Origin: Borreliella japonica
GTDB taxonomy: Bacteria > Spirochaetota > Spirochaetia > Borreliales > Borreliaceae
Length of the DNA: 64,000 nucleotides
Direction: 5' to 3'
NCBI RefSeq assembly: GCF_900099615.1
Contig: NZ_FMTE01000002.1
Span: 120,730-184,729, forward strand
In this document: in pieces, positions 17,414 to 26,422 of the stretch
Layout of the letters: every line of letters begins with the position of its first letter
Position numbering within the stretch: position 1 is the first letter of the stretch
Notes under the pieces: model-generated
The model's input: the letters and a program-made list of their open reading frames with translations, nothing else
Database searches by the model: none
Told to the model about the DNA's origin: nothing
Made by a program: the position numbers and the translations under genes

Positions 17414-18385
17414 TTACTTTCTAATAAATTGACTTTGATCTTTAATCATATCGTATATGTCATCATAAATATAAGGCGACCCTTCAACAGAAGATTTAAT
17501 TAAATTGCCAGCTATAAATTCAAAATATTTATTCAACTTTGAATTCTTATCAAAATCAACAAATGGCACTCTATTATTAATAGCCTCTCTAAAACTTTTT
17601 GCAAAAGGCACAAAACCTATAAACTCTATTGGTATATTAATATTATTCTTAACAACATTAATCAAATTTTCACACATAGCAATCTCTTCACTAGTTTCTA
17701 TTCTATTCAACACCACTCTAGGATAAAAATTATTCATCATCTTCTTAACTTTCAAAGAAGAACTCAAAGAAATAAGTTCAATCCCAACAACCAAATCTTT
17801 AAACCCAAATTTTGTCCCTTCAATCTTATCTTTAAAAAAATTACCAATATAATCGCGCTCAGGACTTTTTTGAGGAAAACCCAAATATAAAAGACGATAA
17901 AGAGCATTCTTTAAAAAAGAATAAGCATTAAGTATAGAAGGTGTTTCTGGTATTGTAACAATTATACCACTATAAGATGCTAAATAAAAATCTATTGTAT
18001 TATAAGAAGTTCCAGATCCTAAATCTAAAAAAATAAAATCAGCAATAAGATCTTTTTGAATAGATTCTATAATCTTTTTCTTAACAGAAAAAGGAAGATT
18101 GGCTGTACCTGTATAAAGAGCATCGCCTGGAATAAGGTAAAGTCTATCATAAGACGTTTTGCATACTAAATCTGAAAAACTTCTATCCTTCTTATTAATA
18201 AAAGAACCAATGCCCACACCCTTATTTTTAACACCCAAACACGTATGTAAATTAGAACCCCCAAGATCAAGGTCAACAAGTATTACAGTTTTACCTAAAC
18301 TAGAAAGCTTATAACCAACATTTGCAACAAAAGATGTTTTTCCAACACCACCTTTACCACTTGCCACAGGAATAATTTTAGTCAT
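17414..18385 (-). CDS. MinD/ParA-type P-loop ATPase (FlhG/MinD-like)
   Basis: 323 aa. The deviant Walker A motif is SGKGGVGKTS (residues 9-18), followed by VDLDLGGSNLHTCLG (Walker A' / switch I) and IFLDLGSGTSYNTIDF (Walker B region); VTIPETPSILNAY follows as in MinD/FlhG. No clear membrane-targeting amphipathic helix is visible at the C-terminus. These ATPases dimerise on ATP and position cell-surface or division machinery. It sits between ktrA (9-nt gap upstream) and pfk, not near flagellar genes, so it appears to be an additional MinD-like ATPase besides the flagellar FlhG I recall elsewhere in Borrelia. Its partner is unknown. Confidence 0.88.
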   Translation of the reverse strand: MTKIIPVASGKGGVGKTSFVANVGYKLSSLGKTVILVDLDLGGSNLHTCLGVKNKGVGIGSFINKKDRSFSDLVCKTSYDRLYLIPGDALYTGTANLPFSVKKKIIESIQKDLIADFIFLDLGSGTSYNTIDFYLASYSGIIVTIPETPSILNAYSFLKNALYRLLYLGFPQKSPERDYIGNFFKDKIEGTKFGFKDLVVGIELISLSSSLKVKKMMNNFYPRVVLNRIETSEEIAMCENLINVVKNNINIPIEFIGFVPFAKSFREAINNRVPFVDFDKNSKLNKYFEFIAGNLIKSSVEGSPYIYDDIYDMIKDQSQFIRK

Positions 18386-18394
18386 TCTTAAATC

Positions 18395-19177
18395 CTAATT
18401 ATCCTTACGATCTTTTTGAAAAATCTTCATAAAATTAAAAATTCCTACAAATCTGGATTTCTTTTCAGAATCTTTATTTAAATTTTCATCCTCTTTGGAA
18501 ACCGAAATTAAATCTTTAATTAAATCTTTATTGTTTGTAAAATTTTCAATACTATCTGGTTTCCCACAAATCACAATTTTATCATCTTTTAAAAAAAAAT
18601 AATCGCCATCAACAAATTCATATCTGGAATTACTTAAATTCCTAACAGCAATAACTGTAATCCCACATTCTCTTCTAAGATCAGCCTCAAAAAGAGTTTT
18701 CCCGACATATTCTTTAGGAATAACAGTTTCAGCAACAATAATATCATAGCCAATAATATTATAAGTTGAAAGATTAGGAGACACCAATAATGGGGTTAAT
18801 CTTCTTGCAGCATCTTTACTTGGAAATATAATTTTTGTTGCACCAAGAGTTTTTAATATTTCAGCGTCATCTCTATTTTCTGTCTTAACGCATATTTCCT
18901 TTAAACCCAAAAGATTACAATAGTGAGTTACAAGAGCACTTTTGCCAAGATCATCATCAAAATCAATCACAACAGCATCTGTATCTACAGGAATTATCCT
19001 TTTCAAAGCATTTTTAGTGAATTGTTCAACAACAAAGCTTTCTGTCGATATCACATCATATTCTTCAATAAGCTCCTTAGATGTATCTATGATAATAATT
19101 TGACAATCAAGCCTGCTTAAATCTTCAAGCAAGTGAATTCCTAAATTACTAAGTCCAATAATAACAAATGTTTTCAT
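18395..19177 (-). CDS. ktrA: Ktr potassium uptake regulatory subunit (RCK domain)
   Basis: Cytoplasmic gating ring of the KtrAB K+ channel. RCK_N domain (1-130) with Rossmann segment FVIIGLSNLGIHLLEDL; the usual GxGxxG is GLSNLG here. RCK_C domain (about 145-230) with the typical VGKTLFEADLR. A Ser/Lys/Glu-rich tail ends the protein. The frame opens at a TTG (19186), but the ATG at 19177 lies 5 nt after the ktrB stop and is preferred (260 aa). Nucleotide (ATP/ADP/NADH) binding presumably controls K+ flux, as known for the family. Confidence 0.92.
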   Translation of the reverse strand: MKTFVIIGLSNLGIHLLEDLSRLDCQIIIIDTSKELIEEYDVISTESFVVEQFTKNALKRIIPVDTDAVVIDFDDDLGKSALVTHYCNLLGLKEICVKTENRDDAEILKTLGATKIIFPSKDAARRLTPLLVSPNLSTYNIIGYDIIVAETVIPKEYVGKTLFEADLRRECGITVIAVRNLSNSRYEFVDGDYFFLKDDKIVICGKPDSIENFTNNKDLIKDLISVSKEDENLNKDSEKKSRFVGIFNFMKIFQKDRKDN

Positions 19178-19182
19178 ATGAT

Positions 19183-20508
19183 TCAACCAACCAAAATATC
19201 CTGCCTTGGTCTTGTAAATTCTTCAAAACGTGACTTTTTTGAAACAAAAACAGCCATTGAAAAAAGCCCTATTCTTCCTGCAAACATAGTAAAAATTATA
19301 ATGACTTTGCCCCAAAATGACAAATCCTGAGTTACTCCAACCGAAAGACCAACTGTTCCAAAAGCAGAAAATACTTCATAACCCAAATCAATAACCTTCC
19401 AATTGCCAGATCCCCCTCCCTCAAAAAAAAGAAGCATAAAAAAAGAAAAACTTAAAATAAAAATAGCTCTTGCAAAAAATAAAAGTGCAAATCTTATACT
19501 ATCTATTGAAACTTTGTAAGACCCAATAATATATCCATTGCCGTTTTGATTTTTAAAAACGGCCAATACAATTAAAAAAAATGTTGTAATCTTGATTCCC
19601 CCTGCAGTTGATCCGGGTGCTCCACCAATAAACATGAATGGCAGAGAAACTATTTGAGTTCTTCCGCTTATCAAAGAATTATCAAGATAATTAAAACCAG
19701 CTGTTCTCGTACTAATCGAATAAAAAATTGAATTAAATATTAGAGTACCTATTGAATAACCATCTTTTAACTTATGCATCTCTGTAAAAAAGAATAAAAT
19801 TGCACCACTTACAATTAAAACAAAACTTAAAGAAAAAACTATTTTAGCATGAAGTGATAGTTTTTTTTTGTTCTTAATAGTATTATTTACATCTCTATAG
19901 ACCATAAACCCAAGTCCACCACAAATTATTAAAATAGAAACCACAACTATAGCTTCAGGAACATCTCGCCATGCATAAATACTCTCAGAATGCATGGAAA
20001 AACCCGCATTGCAAAAAGCAGAAATTGTCGTAAACAAAGCCTCTAAGAATGAAATATTAACTCCCCTAAGTTTAAAACAAACAAGTATTAATATTAATCC
20101 TATCATTTCAATTGAAAAAGTTATAAACAAGATACTTTTTAAAATTCTAATAGGATTATATTCTATATTTGAAAGAGAATACTGCTTTATTATTCTTGCA
20201 TCTGTTAAATTCATTTTCTTTTTAGGTATAAGCAAATAAAAAGTAGTAATACTTATAAATCCTAGTCCCCCAAGCTGGACTAGCAACATTATTAAAATAA
20301 ATCCAAAAGTAGAAAAACTTTCTATTTTAACCGTTAAAAGACCTGTAATACTTACAGCAGAAACAGCAGTAAAAAGAGCATCAATGTATGCTAATTTGTC
20401 ATCACCTTCCCAAGAAATAGGCAGCATTAACAAAAGAGAGCCTATAAGCATAATTAAAACAAAATAACTAAAAAGTAAAAATCTGTCGCTAAATTCAAAT
20501 TTCAACAT
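19183..20508 (-). CDS. ktrB: Ktr/Trk-type potassium transporter membrane subunit
   Basis: Membrane pore of the KtrAB system. The four pore-loop filter regions are visible: AVSITGLLT, FCNAGFS, TRTAGFN and FGTVGLS, each with the conserved glycine. Eight or so transmembrane helices span about 441 aa, the normal size. An upstream in-frame TTG at 20517 is open but has no SD; the ATG at 20508 is used. First gene of the ktrB-ktrA-ATPase-pfk run and divergent from cyaB. A 9-bp inverted repeat lies in the divergent gap. Confidence 0.93.
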   Translation of the reverse strand: MLKFEFSDRFLLFSYFVLIMLIGSLLLMLPISWEGDDKLAYIDALFTAVSAVSITGLLTVKIESFSTFGFILIMLLVQLGGLGFISITTFYLLIPKKKMNLTDARIIKQYSLSNIEYNPIRILKSILFITFSIEMIGLILILVCFKLRGVNISFLEALFTTISAFCNAGFSMHSESIYAWRDVPEAIVVVSILIICGGLGFMVYRDVNNTIKNKKKLSLHAKIVFSLSFVLIVSGAILFFFTEMHKLKDGYSIGTLIFNSIFYSISTRTAGFNYLDNSLISGRTQIVSLPFMFIGGAPGSTAGGIKITTFFLIVLAVFKNQNGNGYIIGSYKVSIDSIRFALLFFARAIFILSFSFFMLLFFEGGGSGNWKVIDLGYEVFSAFGTVGLSVGVTQDLSFWGKVIIIFTMFAGRIGLFSMAVFVSKKSRFEEFTRPRQDILVG

Positions 20509-20555
20509 ATCATACAAAAAGTTGTTTAAATTATTAAAAATCCATCTTATATGGC

Positions 20556-20581
20556 ATAATATTTTAACATTGAAATATTAT
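20556..20581. repeat. 9-bp inverted repeat in the ktrB/cyaB divergent gap
   Basis: ataatattt (20556-20564) and aaatattat (20573-20581) flank 8 nt. It is AT-only, so chance is possible, but it is central in the only promoter space of both genes. Confidence 0.5.
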
Positions 20582-20604
20582 CATAATTACATTATTTTTA
20601 ATAT

Positions 20605-21138
20605 ATGTTCGAGATAGAATCAAAATCATTTATTCCCCCAAAAGAATTAAAAAGAATTATTAAGCTAGCAAACGAAAAATTCAAGTTTATTAAAGAAGAA
20701 ATAAAAACTGACATTTATTACTCAAACCACAAAAAAATCATAAGAATAAGAAAATTAAATACTCTAGAAAAAATTGTCACATTTAAAAAAAAAATATTAG
20801 ACAACAGCAATACTATAGAAATTAATAAAGAAGTAGAATTCAAAATAGATAATGTTAACAATTTTTTAATCCTTATGAAGGAGCTTAAATTTAAAAAGCT
20901 ATACAAAAAGATAAAAAAAAGTTTAATTTACCAAACTAATAATTTAAATGTAGAGATAAACGAAATAAAAAATCTTGGATTTTTTTTAGAAATAGAAAAA
21001 ATAACCAACAATCAAAATGATACAGATTTGGCAAAAAAAGAAATTGACAGTATAATCAATCAATTTGGATTAAAAGAAAACCTTGAAACTAGACCTTACT
21101 TTGAATTACTTTCATTGGCAAACCAAGGTAAAAAATAA
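20605..21138 (+). CDS. cyaB: Class IV adenylate cyclase / CYTH-fold protein CyaB
   Basis: 177 aa CYTH protein. The signature ExExK is EIESK at residues 3-7, followed by paired basic and acidic strands (RIRKLN, FEIE, LEIEK) that line the triphosphate tunnel. Members are class IV adenylate cyclases or thiamine triphosphatases. In B. burgdorferi the orthologue (BB0723, as I recall) is the only adenylate cyclase and has been linked to infectivity. The ATG at 20605 has no SD. The 3' end overlaps the convergent neighbour by 27 bp, so the two transcripts are antisense there; I recall reports of a small RNA around this locus, which cannot be checked here. Confidence 0.9.
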   Translation: MFEIESKSFIPPKELKRIIKLANEKFKFIKEEIKTDIYYSNHKKIIRIRKLNTLEKIVTFKKKILDNSNTIEINKEVEFKIDNVNNFLILMKELKFKKLYKKIKKSLIYQTNNLNVEINEIKNLGFFLEIEKITNNQNDTDLAKKEIDSIINQFGLKENLETRPYFELLSLANQGKK

Positions 21139-22557
21139 TTCATTAGAACTAGAACTTAAAGTAGATACTACAAGTCCTTTATTGCCATAAATTCCAATCT
21201 GAGGATGAATAACATTACTCTTAAAATGCTCCGACTTATTTAAAAAGTACCAATTTTTATTCTTAAAATAAATTAATCTCACATTATTATTGTCTTCAAA
21301 AGCTAAAAACAAATTATTCTTATAAAGCCCAATATCAATACTTAAACCTTCCATTTCAACATTCGGACTTATATTAATCCATCTATTGCTTTTAAAAGGA
21401 CAAATATTTACAATAGGTCTATTTTCAGAAACAAAACTCATAATTATTTGATTAAAATTAGAATCAAAAAAACCTTTAATAAAATTAGCCATATAAACAG
21501 AAGGAATATTCGCATTCACCCAAGCATTCTCATTGTTTACAATAAATTCAGATTTAATCTCATTATTTGACTTATAATTATAAAAAATACCTAAAAAAGG
21601 CTCAGATATTAGTCCAATGTTTGATGAATTAACATTAGAATCACCTTTGCTTAAATAAGAATGTATTACATCGGTCCAAATGCTTCCATAGCCCATATTT
21701 GAGATTAAATTGATTTTATATTCACCTCCAATTTCCCTTAAATAGGCCAAATACAACCTATCCTTTAAATCAATACTAATATTTAATAAATACCCAAAAT
21801 TTTCTATGTATCCAGGACTAATATCAATCCATTTTCTACTATTAAATTTTTTAACTACAAGCTCACTAGCAAAATCAACCCCAGATTTTGTAACAAAAGC
21901 AATATATAAATTTCCTTTTGAATTAATTGAAAAATCAAAATTAACTATATTGATAATATTTCCATTAACAGATGAATCAAGATTAAACCAACCAACACCC
22001 TCAATAAATTCAGCAACTTTAATGTCATCGCTATTTTCTAACTGATAAGCAATATAAATATTGCTTTTATAAATTCTTAATACATACTTTTTAAGCTTGG
22101 TGGTCAAATTTAAAACAGGCAAATCTTTTAAGGTGAAAAATAAATCTTCTTTTTCAATCTTAGATGTTTTAGCTTTCAGGGAATCACTATTTAAAATTGA
22201 AAAATCTAAATCTGTAAGCGAAAACTTTATATTTTCGTTTTTAGTACCAACGTATATTATTGCATAAAGAGAATTTTTATCTAATCTTATTTTAAAATCT
22301 CTTCTTTTTACTTTATCAGTTATGTACTTTTTATTAGAAATATCATAAATTTTAAAAACAAAATCGGAATTTGAACTCTTATCTAAAGTTAAAATATAAT
22401 CAGAAGATTTGCTGACTTTTAAATAAACGCTTTCTTTTCCATTTTTGCTTAAAATGCTCAAAGGACTAATTTCCGTTAATATTTGACTTACTTGAGCCTG
22501 AATGGAAGAAAGTTTTGTAAATAAAAATAGCAAAATTAATGCCTTATTTTTTTTCAT
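21112..22557 (-). CDS. Predicted secreted beta-propeller-like protein
   Basis: 481 aa, function unknown. A signal peptide is clear (KNK, then LILLFLFTKLSSIQAQ; cleavage near residue 22, no lipobox). Residues 160-481 contain at least six degenerate repeats of about 50 aa: a strand such as NLYIAF, then 20-25 residues later an aromatic motif such as RKWIDIS. The tryptophans lie at 190, 243, 294, 346, 393 and 436. Such spacing is characteristic of beta-propellers, where each repeat is one blade. It overlaps pgsA by 14 nt upstream and cyaB by 27 bp at the 3' end. Periplasmic or surface binding is an inference. Confidence 0.8.
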   Translation of the reverse strand: MKKNKALILLFLFTKLSSIQAQVSQILTEISPLSILSKNGKESVYLKVSKSSDYILTLDKSSNSDFVFKIYDISNKKYITDKVKRRDFKIRLDKNSLYAIIYVGTKNENIKFSLTDLDFSILNSDSLKAKTSKIEKEDLFFTLKDLPVLNLTTKLKKYVLRIYKSNIYIAYQLENSDDIKVAEFIEGVGWFNLDSSVNGNIINIVNFDFSINSKGNLYIAFVTKSGVDFASELVVKKFNSRKWIDISPGYIENFGYLLNISIDLKDRLYLAYLREIGGEYKINLISNMGYGSIWTDVIHSYLSKGDSNVNSSNIGLISEPFLGIFYNYKSNNEIKSEFIVNNENAWVNANIPSVYMANFIKGFFDSNFNQIIMSFVSENRPIVNICPFKSNRWINISPNVEMEGLSIDIGLYKNNLFLAFEDNNNVRLIYFKNKNWYFLNKSEHFKSNVIHPQIGIYGNKGLVVSTLSSSSNELFFTLVCQ

Positions 22558-23173
22558 ATTTTTTTACATTCAAGAATACTAACACATAGTCTAAAAATGA
22601 TAAAATTGCAAAAAAAGCAGCACAAATATACATTGTTTGAACAATAAATAAAAATTTAAATTCAAAATTTAAAATATAGCTAATAAAATTTTGAGTCGAT
22701 TCTGTAAAGTTGAGCTGATTTAAAGTATAAAACAAAAGACTTGCAAAAGTACAAAAAGCATAAAGAATTGATTTTAATTTTCCCAAAAAATTAGCTTGTT
22801 GAACTATATTAAACTGAATAATCAAATTTCTAACAAAACCAATAGAAATTTCACGATAAATAAATATTACAAAAAAATAATAAGGGGTTATGCCTTTGTA
22901 AAAGAAAAAAACAAAATACGTTAAATGCTGCAAAACATCTGCATAAGGATCTAAAATTTTACCCACATTGCTAACAAGACCGCACTTTCTTGCAAGATAC
23001 CCATCAATAAAGTCAGTAAATTCATTAAAAATGATTAAAACCCAAATAATTCCAAAAAACAAATATGGAAAAAATATATTTTCCAAAAAAAATAAAATTA
23101 ATATAATAAAGGAAAGTATAATCCTGACTAATGTTATTTTATTAGGAGTAATAATCTTGATTAAATTATTCAA
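22544..23173 (-). CDS. pgsA: CDP-diacylglycerol-glycerol-3-phosphate 3-phosphatidyltransferase
   Basis: Membrane enzyme that forms phosphatidylglycerol-phosphate, precursor of PG, a major Borrelia phospholipid. The CDP-alcohol phosphotransferase motif D-G-x2-A-R-x8-G-x3-D-x3-D is present: DFIDGYLARKCG...GKILDPYAD. Several transmembrane helices; 209 aa is normal. It starts with TTG at 23173: the SD aaggag lies 10 nt upstream inside the end of thrS, and the N-terminus TPNKITLVRI matches PgsA. Four nt separate it from thrS. pgsA versus a phosphatidylcholine synthase is settled by the motif and length, but not biochemically. Confidence 0.9.
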   Translation of the reverse strand: MNNLIKIITPNKITLVRIILSFIILILFFLENIFFPYLFFGIIWVLIIFNEFTDFIDGYLARKCGLVSNVGKILDPYADVLQHLTYFVFFFYKGITPYYFFVIFIYREISIGFVRNLIIQFNIVQQANFLGKLKSILYAFCTFASLLFYTLNQLNFTESTQNFISYILNFEFKFLFIVQTMYICAAFFAILSFLDYVLVFLNVKKYEKK

Positions 23174-23177
23174 TTTA

Positions 23178-24923
23178 TCAAATCTCCTTATCTCTTATTT
23201 TTAATAAAATAAATTTAAGAGCTTCATCAAGTTTAATTCCATTTATTTGTTCATTTGTTCTTGTTCTAATAGATATTCTTTCTTCTGTTGCTTCTCTCTC
23301 GCCAATTATAAACATATAAGGTATTTTTTTAGTCTGATATTCCCTAATTTTAGCATTCATTCTTGAAGAACTATTATCAAGCTTTATTCTAATTCCCTCA
23401 TTTTTAAATTTATTAAAAACCTTAATAGCATAATCTCCCACAACATTATTAACAGGAATGATTACCACTTGAACAGGAGACAACCATAAAGGAAATGCTC
23501 CACCATAATGCTCTACAAGAATTCCAAAAAATCTCTCAATAGATCCCAACAAAGCTCTATGAATCATAAATGGTCTTTTTTCTTTGCCATCCTCAGCAGT
23601 ATAAGTCATATTAAATCTCTCAGGGAGATTAAAATCAAATTGAATTGTACTCATCTGCCACTCTCTCTCAAGCGAATCAACTATCTTAAGATCAATCTTA
23701 GGCCCATAAAAAGCGCCTCCCCCTTTATCAATTTCATAAGGAACTTTAAAATCACTTAAAGTCTCTTCAAGAACCTTTAAAGACATTTCCCAGTCAGCAT
23801 CATTCCCAACAGACTTTTCAGGCTTTGTAGAAAGATATGCCTTTAAATTGCTAAATCCAAATTTATTCCATATATAAATAGCAAATCTAAGAACTTCTTT
23901 AATCTCATCTACAACTTGAGAATTAGTACATATAATATGAGCATCATCTTGGGTAAAACCTCTAGCCCTCATCATACCGTGCAAAGCACCTATCTTTTCA
24001 TAACGATATACAGTACCAAGTTCCGCCCATCTAAATGGTAAATCTCTATAGGAATACTTACCTGTATTGTAAATTGCAATATGAAAAGGACAATTCATGG
24101 GCTTAAGATAATAATCACTTTTATCCATTTCTATTTTTTCAAACATGCTATCCTTATAAAAATCTAAATGCCCAGAAGTTTGCCAAAGCCAAGATTTACC
24201 AATATGAGGAGTAAAAAGAATATCATACCCATTTTTAGAGTGCTCTTCTCTCCAAAAATCCTCTATTAAAGCTCTTATTTTGGCCCCATTGGGATGAAAA
24301 AAAATAAGTCCTGGGCCAATCTCCTCATGAATAGAAAATAAATCTAGCTCTTTTCCAAGCTTTCTATGGTCTCTTTTTTTTATTTCCTCTCTCAAATTAA
24401 GATAAGATTTTAACTCTTTTTCATTATTCCATAAAGTTCCATAAATTCTAGTCAGCATTTTATTTTTTTCATTACCTCGCCAATAAGCCCCAGCAATACT
24501 AGTAAGCTTAAATGCTTTTGGATCAATTTTATTCATACTCTCAACATGAGGTCCCCTACAAAGATCGATAAAATTATGACTCTTATAAATAGAAATTTCA
24601 TTTTGTAAATCAAAATTTTTAATCAAATCAATCTTATAAGGTTCATCTTTAAAAATTTCAAGAGCCTGTTCTACGCTTATTATCTCTTTTTCAAAAAAAC
24701 TCCCAGTCTTTAAAATCTCCTTCATCCTATTTTCTATATCTAAAAGAGAATCTTCTGTAATTTGCTTTTCAAATTCAAAATCATAATAAAAACCATCTTT
24801 AATAGGGGGACCTATTGCGATTTTAGTATTTGGAAATAAATCGCGCACAGCTTCCGCCATAACATGGGCTATTGAATGTCTTTTTTTGTAAAGAATATCT
24901 TCTTTATCTAAATCTTTACTCAC
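23178..24923 (-). CDS. thrS: Threonyl-tRNA synthetase (no TGS domain)
   Basis: Class II synthetase charging tRNA-Thr. It starts at a GTG with SD aaaggt 6 nt upstream. The protein (581 aa) begins directly with the N2 editing domain (HSIAHVMAEA), so the N-terminal TGS domain found in E. coli ThrRS (642 aa) is missing. Catalytic motifs: MNCPFHIAIY region, RWAELGTVYRYE (motif 2) and the C-terminal anticodon-binding domain from PVQVVIIPV. A small ORF ends on its start codon (24920-24991). No T-box leader is visible. Confidence 0.97.
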   Translation of the reverse strand: MSKDLDKEDILYKKRHSIAHVMAEAVRDLFPNTKIAIGPPIKDGFYYDFEFEKQITEDSLLDIENRMKEILKTGSFFEKEIISVEQALEIFKDEPYKIDLIKNFDLQNEISIYKSHNFIDLCRGPHVESMNKIDPKAFKLTSIAGAYWRGNEKNKMLTRIYGTLWNNEKELKSYLNLREEIKKRDHRKLGKELDLFSIHEEIGPGLIFFHPNGAKIRALIEDFWREEHSKNGYDILFTPHIGKSWLWQTSGHLDFYKDSMFEKIEMDKSDYYLKPMNCPFHIAIYNTGKYSYRDLPFRWAELGTVYRYEKIGALHGMMRARGFTQDDAHIICTNSQVVDEIKEVLRFAIYIWNKFGFSNLKAYLSTKPEKSVGNDADWEMSLKVLEETLSDFKVPYEIDKGGGAFYGPKIDLKIVDSLEREWQMSTIQFDFNLPERFNMTYTAEDGKEKRPFMIHRALLGSIERFFGILVEHYGGAFPLWLSPVQVVIIPVNNVVGDYAIKVFNKFKNEGIRIKLDNSSSRMNAKIREYQTKKIPYMFIIGEREATEERISIRTRTNEQINGIKLDEALKFILLKIRDKEI

Positions 24924-24991
24924 AAAAGTACCTTTAATCTTTCTATTTTCATTAAAAATTTTATTAAAAAATTAAAATTTACATTCATCAT
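24920..24991 (-). CDS. Possible 23-residue leader peptide overlapping the thrS start
   Basis: ATG at 24991, 23 sense codons, TGA at 24922-24920. The stop overlaps the thrS GTG as GTGA, the classic arrangement for translational coupling. No strong SD precedes it (gaggtg is 17 nt upstream). The peptide (MMNVNFNFLIKFLMKI...) has no threonine, so it is not a Thr attenuator. It may be chance in AT-rich DNA. Confidence 0.3.
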   Translation of the reverse strand: MMNVNFNFLIKFLMKIERLKVLL

Positions 24992-25101
24992 TTTTACGAA
25001 AAAATACGCACCTCAAATATTTATAATTACTAAATTAAAATATACAAAAAAATTTTCTAAAAAAATAGAGATAATAAAACAAAAAAATTAAAAATAAATT
25101 A

Positions 25102-26418
25102 TCAATCCATAGCAACTATTGATTCAATATTGAAATAAAAAGACATTGCTAAAAAAAATGTAATAGTAGAAGAACCTCCGTAAGAGAGAAAAGGGAAAGG
25201 AATCCCAGTAATAGGAAGAACACCTAAAGACATTCCAACATTAAAAGAAGTATGAAAAAACAAAAGCCCCAAAATTCCAGATATTACTAAAGCCATATAT
25301 CTATCTTGACTTTTATTCATTATTATCAAAAATTTAAAAAAAAGGAAAAAAAATAATATTAAAATCGTACTAACACCTAAAAATCCAAATTCTTCAGCAA
25401 GAATGGAAAATATAAAATCTGTACTCTGAGATGGCACATAATTAGCATGAGTATAAGGCCCCTTTAAAAATCCTTTACCCAAAAGACCACCAGAACCAAT
25501 TGCTATTTTAACTTGATTTAAATTCCAACCAGCACCCTTAGCATCAATAGCCGGATCTAAGAATACTAAAAACCGCTTAATCTGATAAGTCTTCATTAAC
25601 TTTGAAAGAACTTTTGAAAACACTATTGAAACCAATAAAATAGAACTTGCAAAAAATACATAAAAATAAATTATTTTAATACTCAAACCATATTTAGCAA
25701 TAAAAAATCCTAAAACAGAAATCAAAAGTATTAAAAGCAACACACCTATCATTACTTTAAAATAGAAAGGATTTGATAAAATAAGATAAAATACATTACC
25801 CATATTCACTTTATATTCATACCAAACTGGTAAAATGGCAAAAACAAAAGAAAAAAACCCTATCAACGCAAACGCTAAAACATAATGTAAATCTATTCCT
25901 GCAAAAAAAGAAATAAATATAAAAATGGTTAAATATACTATCGCTGTACCAAAATCAGGCTGCAACAATATAAGAATTACCGATGGAAAAATCAACAAAA
26001 ATGCAGCAATAAAGATAAAAAATTCATTATAACCTTTTTTTTCAGTATAGAACTTTGAAAGGGTTAAAATAATAACAACTTTACCAAATTCAGAAGGCTG
26101 TCCTCCAAGTTGCCATATACCAATCCAAGATTTTGCTCCATTTACGGTCATTCCAAAAAATGCCGTAAAAATTAAAGCCAATATTAATAAAAAATACAAA
26201 GGATATACCATGCTATAAATAAATTTTAAATCATATTTACCTACCATAAAAATTAGAAAAAATCCAATAATTACCCAAAAGGTTTGTTTTATATATTCAT
26301 TCTTGGTTAAAGACCCATTAATATTATAATCGCTAGAATAAATCAACAATATACCAACAAAAGAAACTATAAGTAAGCTTATCAAAGCTGAATAATCATA
26401 ATTTTTCCTGAAAGCCAT
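25102..26418 (-). CDS. rodA: Rod-shape glycan polymerase RodA
   Basis: SEDS-family polytopic membrane glycosyltransferase that polymerises lipid II during cell elongation, with its partner PBP2 encoded just upstream. About ten transmembrane helices; the family signature is in IAIGSGGLLGKGFLKG, the catalytic-Asp loop region QSTDFIFSILAEEFG, and FPFLSYGGSS near the C-terminus. An earlier ATG (26466) would overlap mrdA by 44 nt; the ATG at 26418, 4 nt after the mrdA stop with SD aggtagg, is preferred (438 aa). Last gene of the cell-shape operon. Confidence 0.95.
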   Translation of the reverse strand: MAFRKNYDYSALISLLIVSFVGILLIYSSDYNINGSLTKNEYIKQTFWVIIGFFLIFMVGKYDLKFIYSMVYPLYFLLILALIFTAFFGMTVNGAKSWIGIWQLGGQPSEFGKVVIILTLSKFYTEKKGYNEFFIFIAAFLLIFPSVILILLQPDFGTAIVYLTIFIFISFFAGIDLHYVLAFALIGFFSFVFAILPVWYEYKVNMGNVFYLILSNPFYFKVMIGVLLLILLISVLGFFIAKYGLSIKIIYFYVFFASSILLVSIVFSKVLSKLMKTYQIKRFLVFLDPAIDAKGAGWNLNQVKIAIGSGGLLGKGFLKGPYTHANYVPSQSTDFIFSILAEEFGFLGVSTILILFFFLFFKFLIIMNKSQDRYMALVISGILGLLFFHTSFNVGMSLGVLPITGIPFPFLSYGGSSTITFFLAMSFYFNIESIVAMD

Positions 26419-26422
26419 TAAC

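Noticed and set aside
24924-25101. T-box or threonine attenuator upstream of thrS
   Set aside because: No T-box consensus and no Thr codons in the small ORF.
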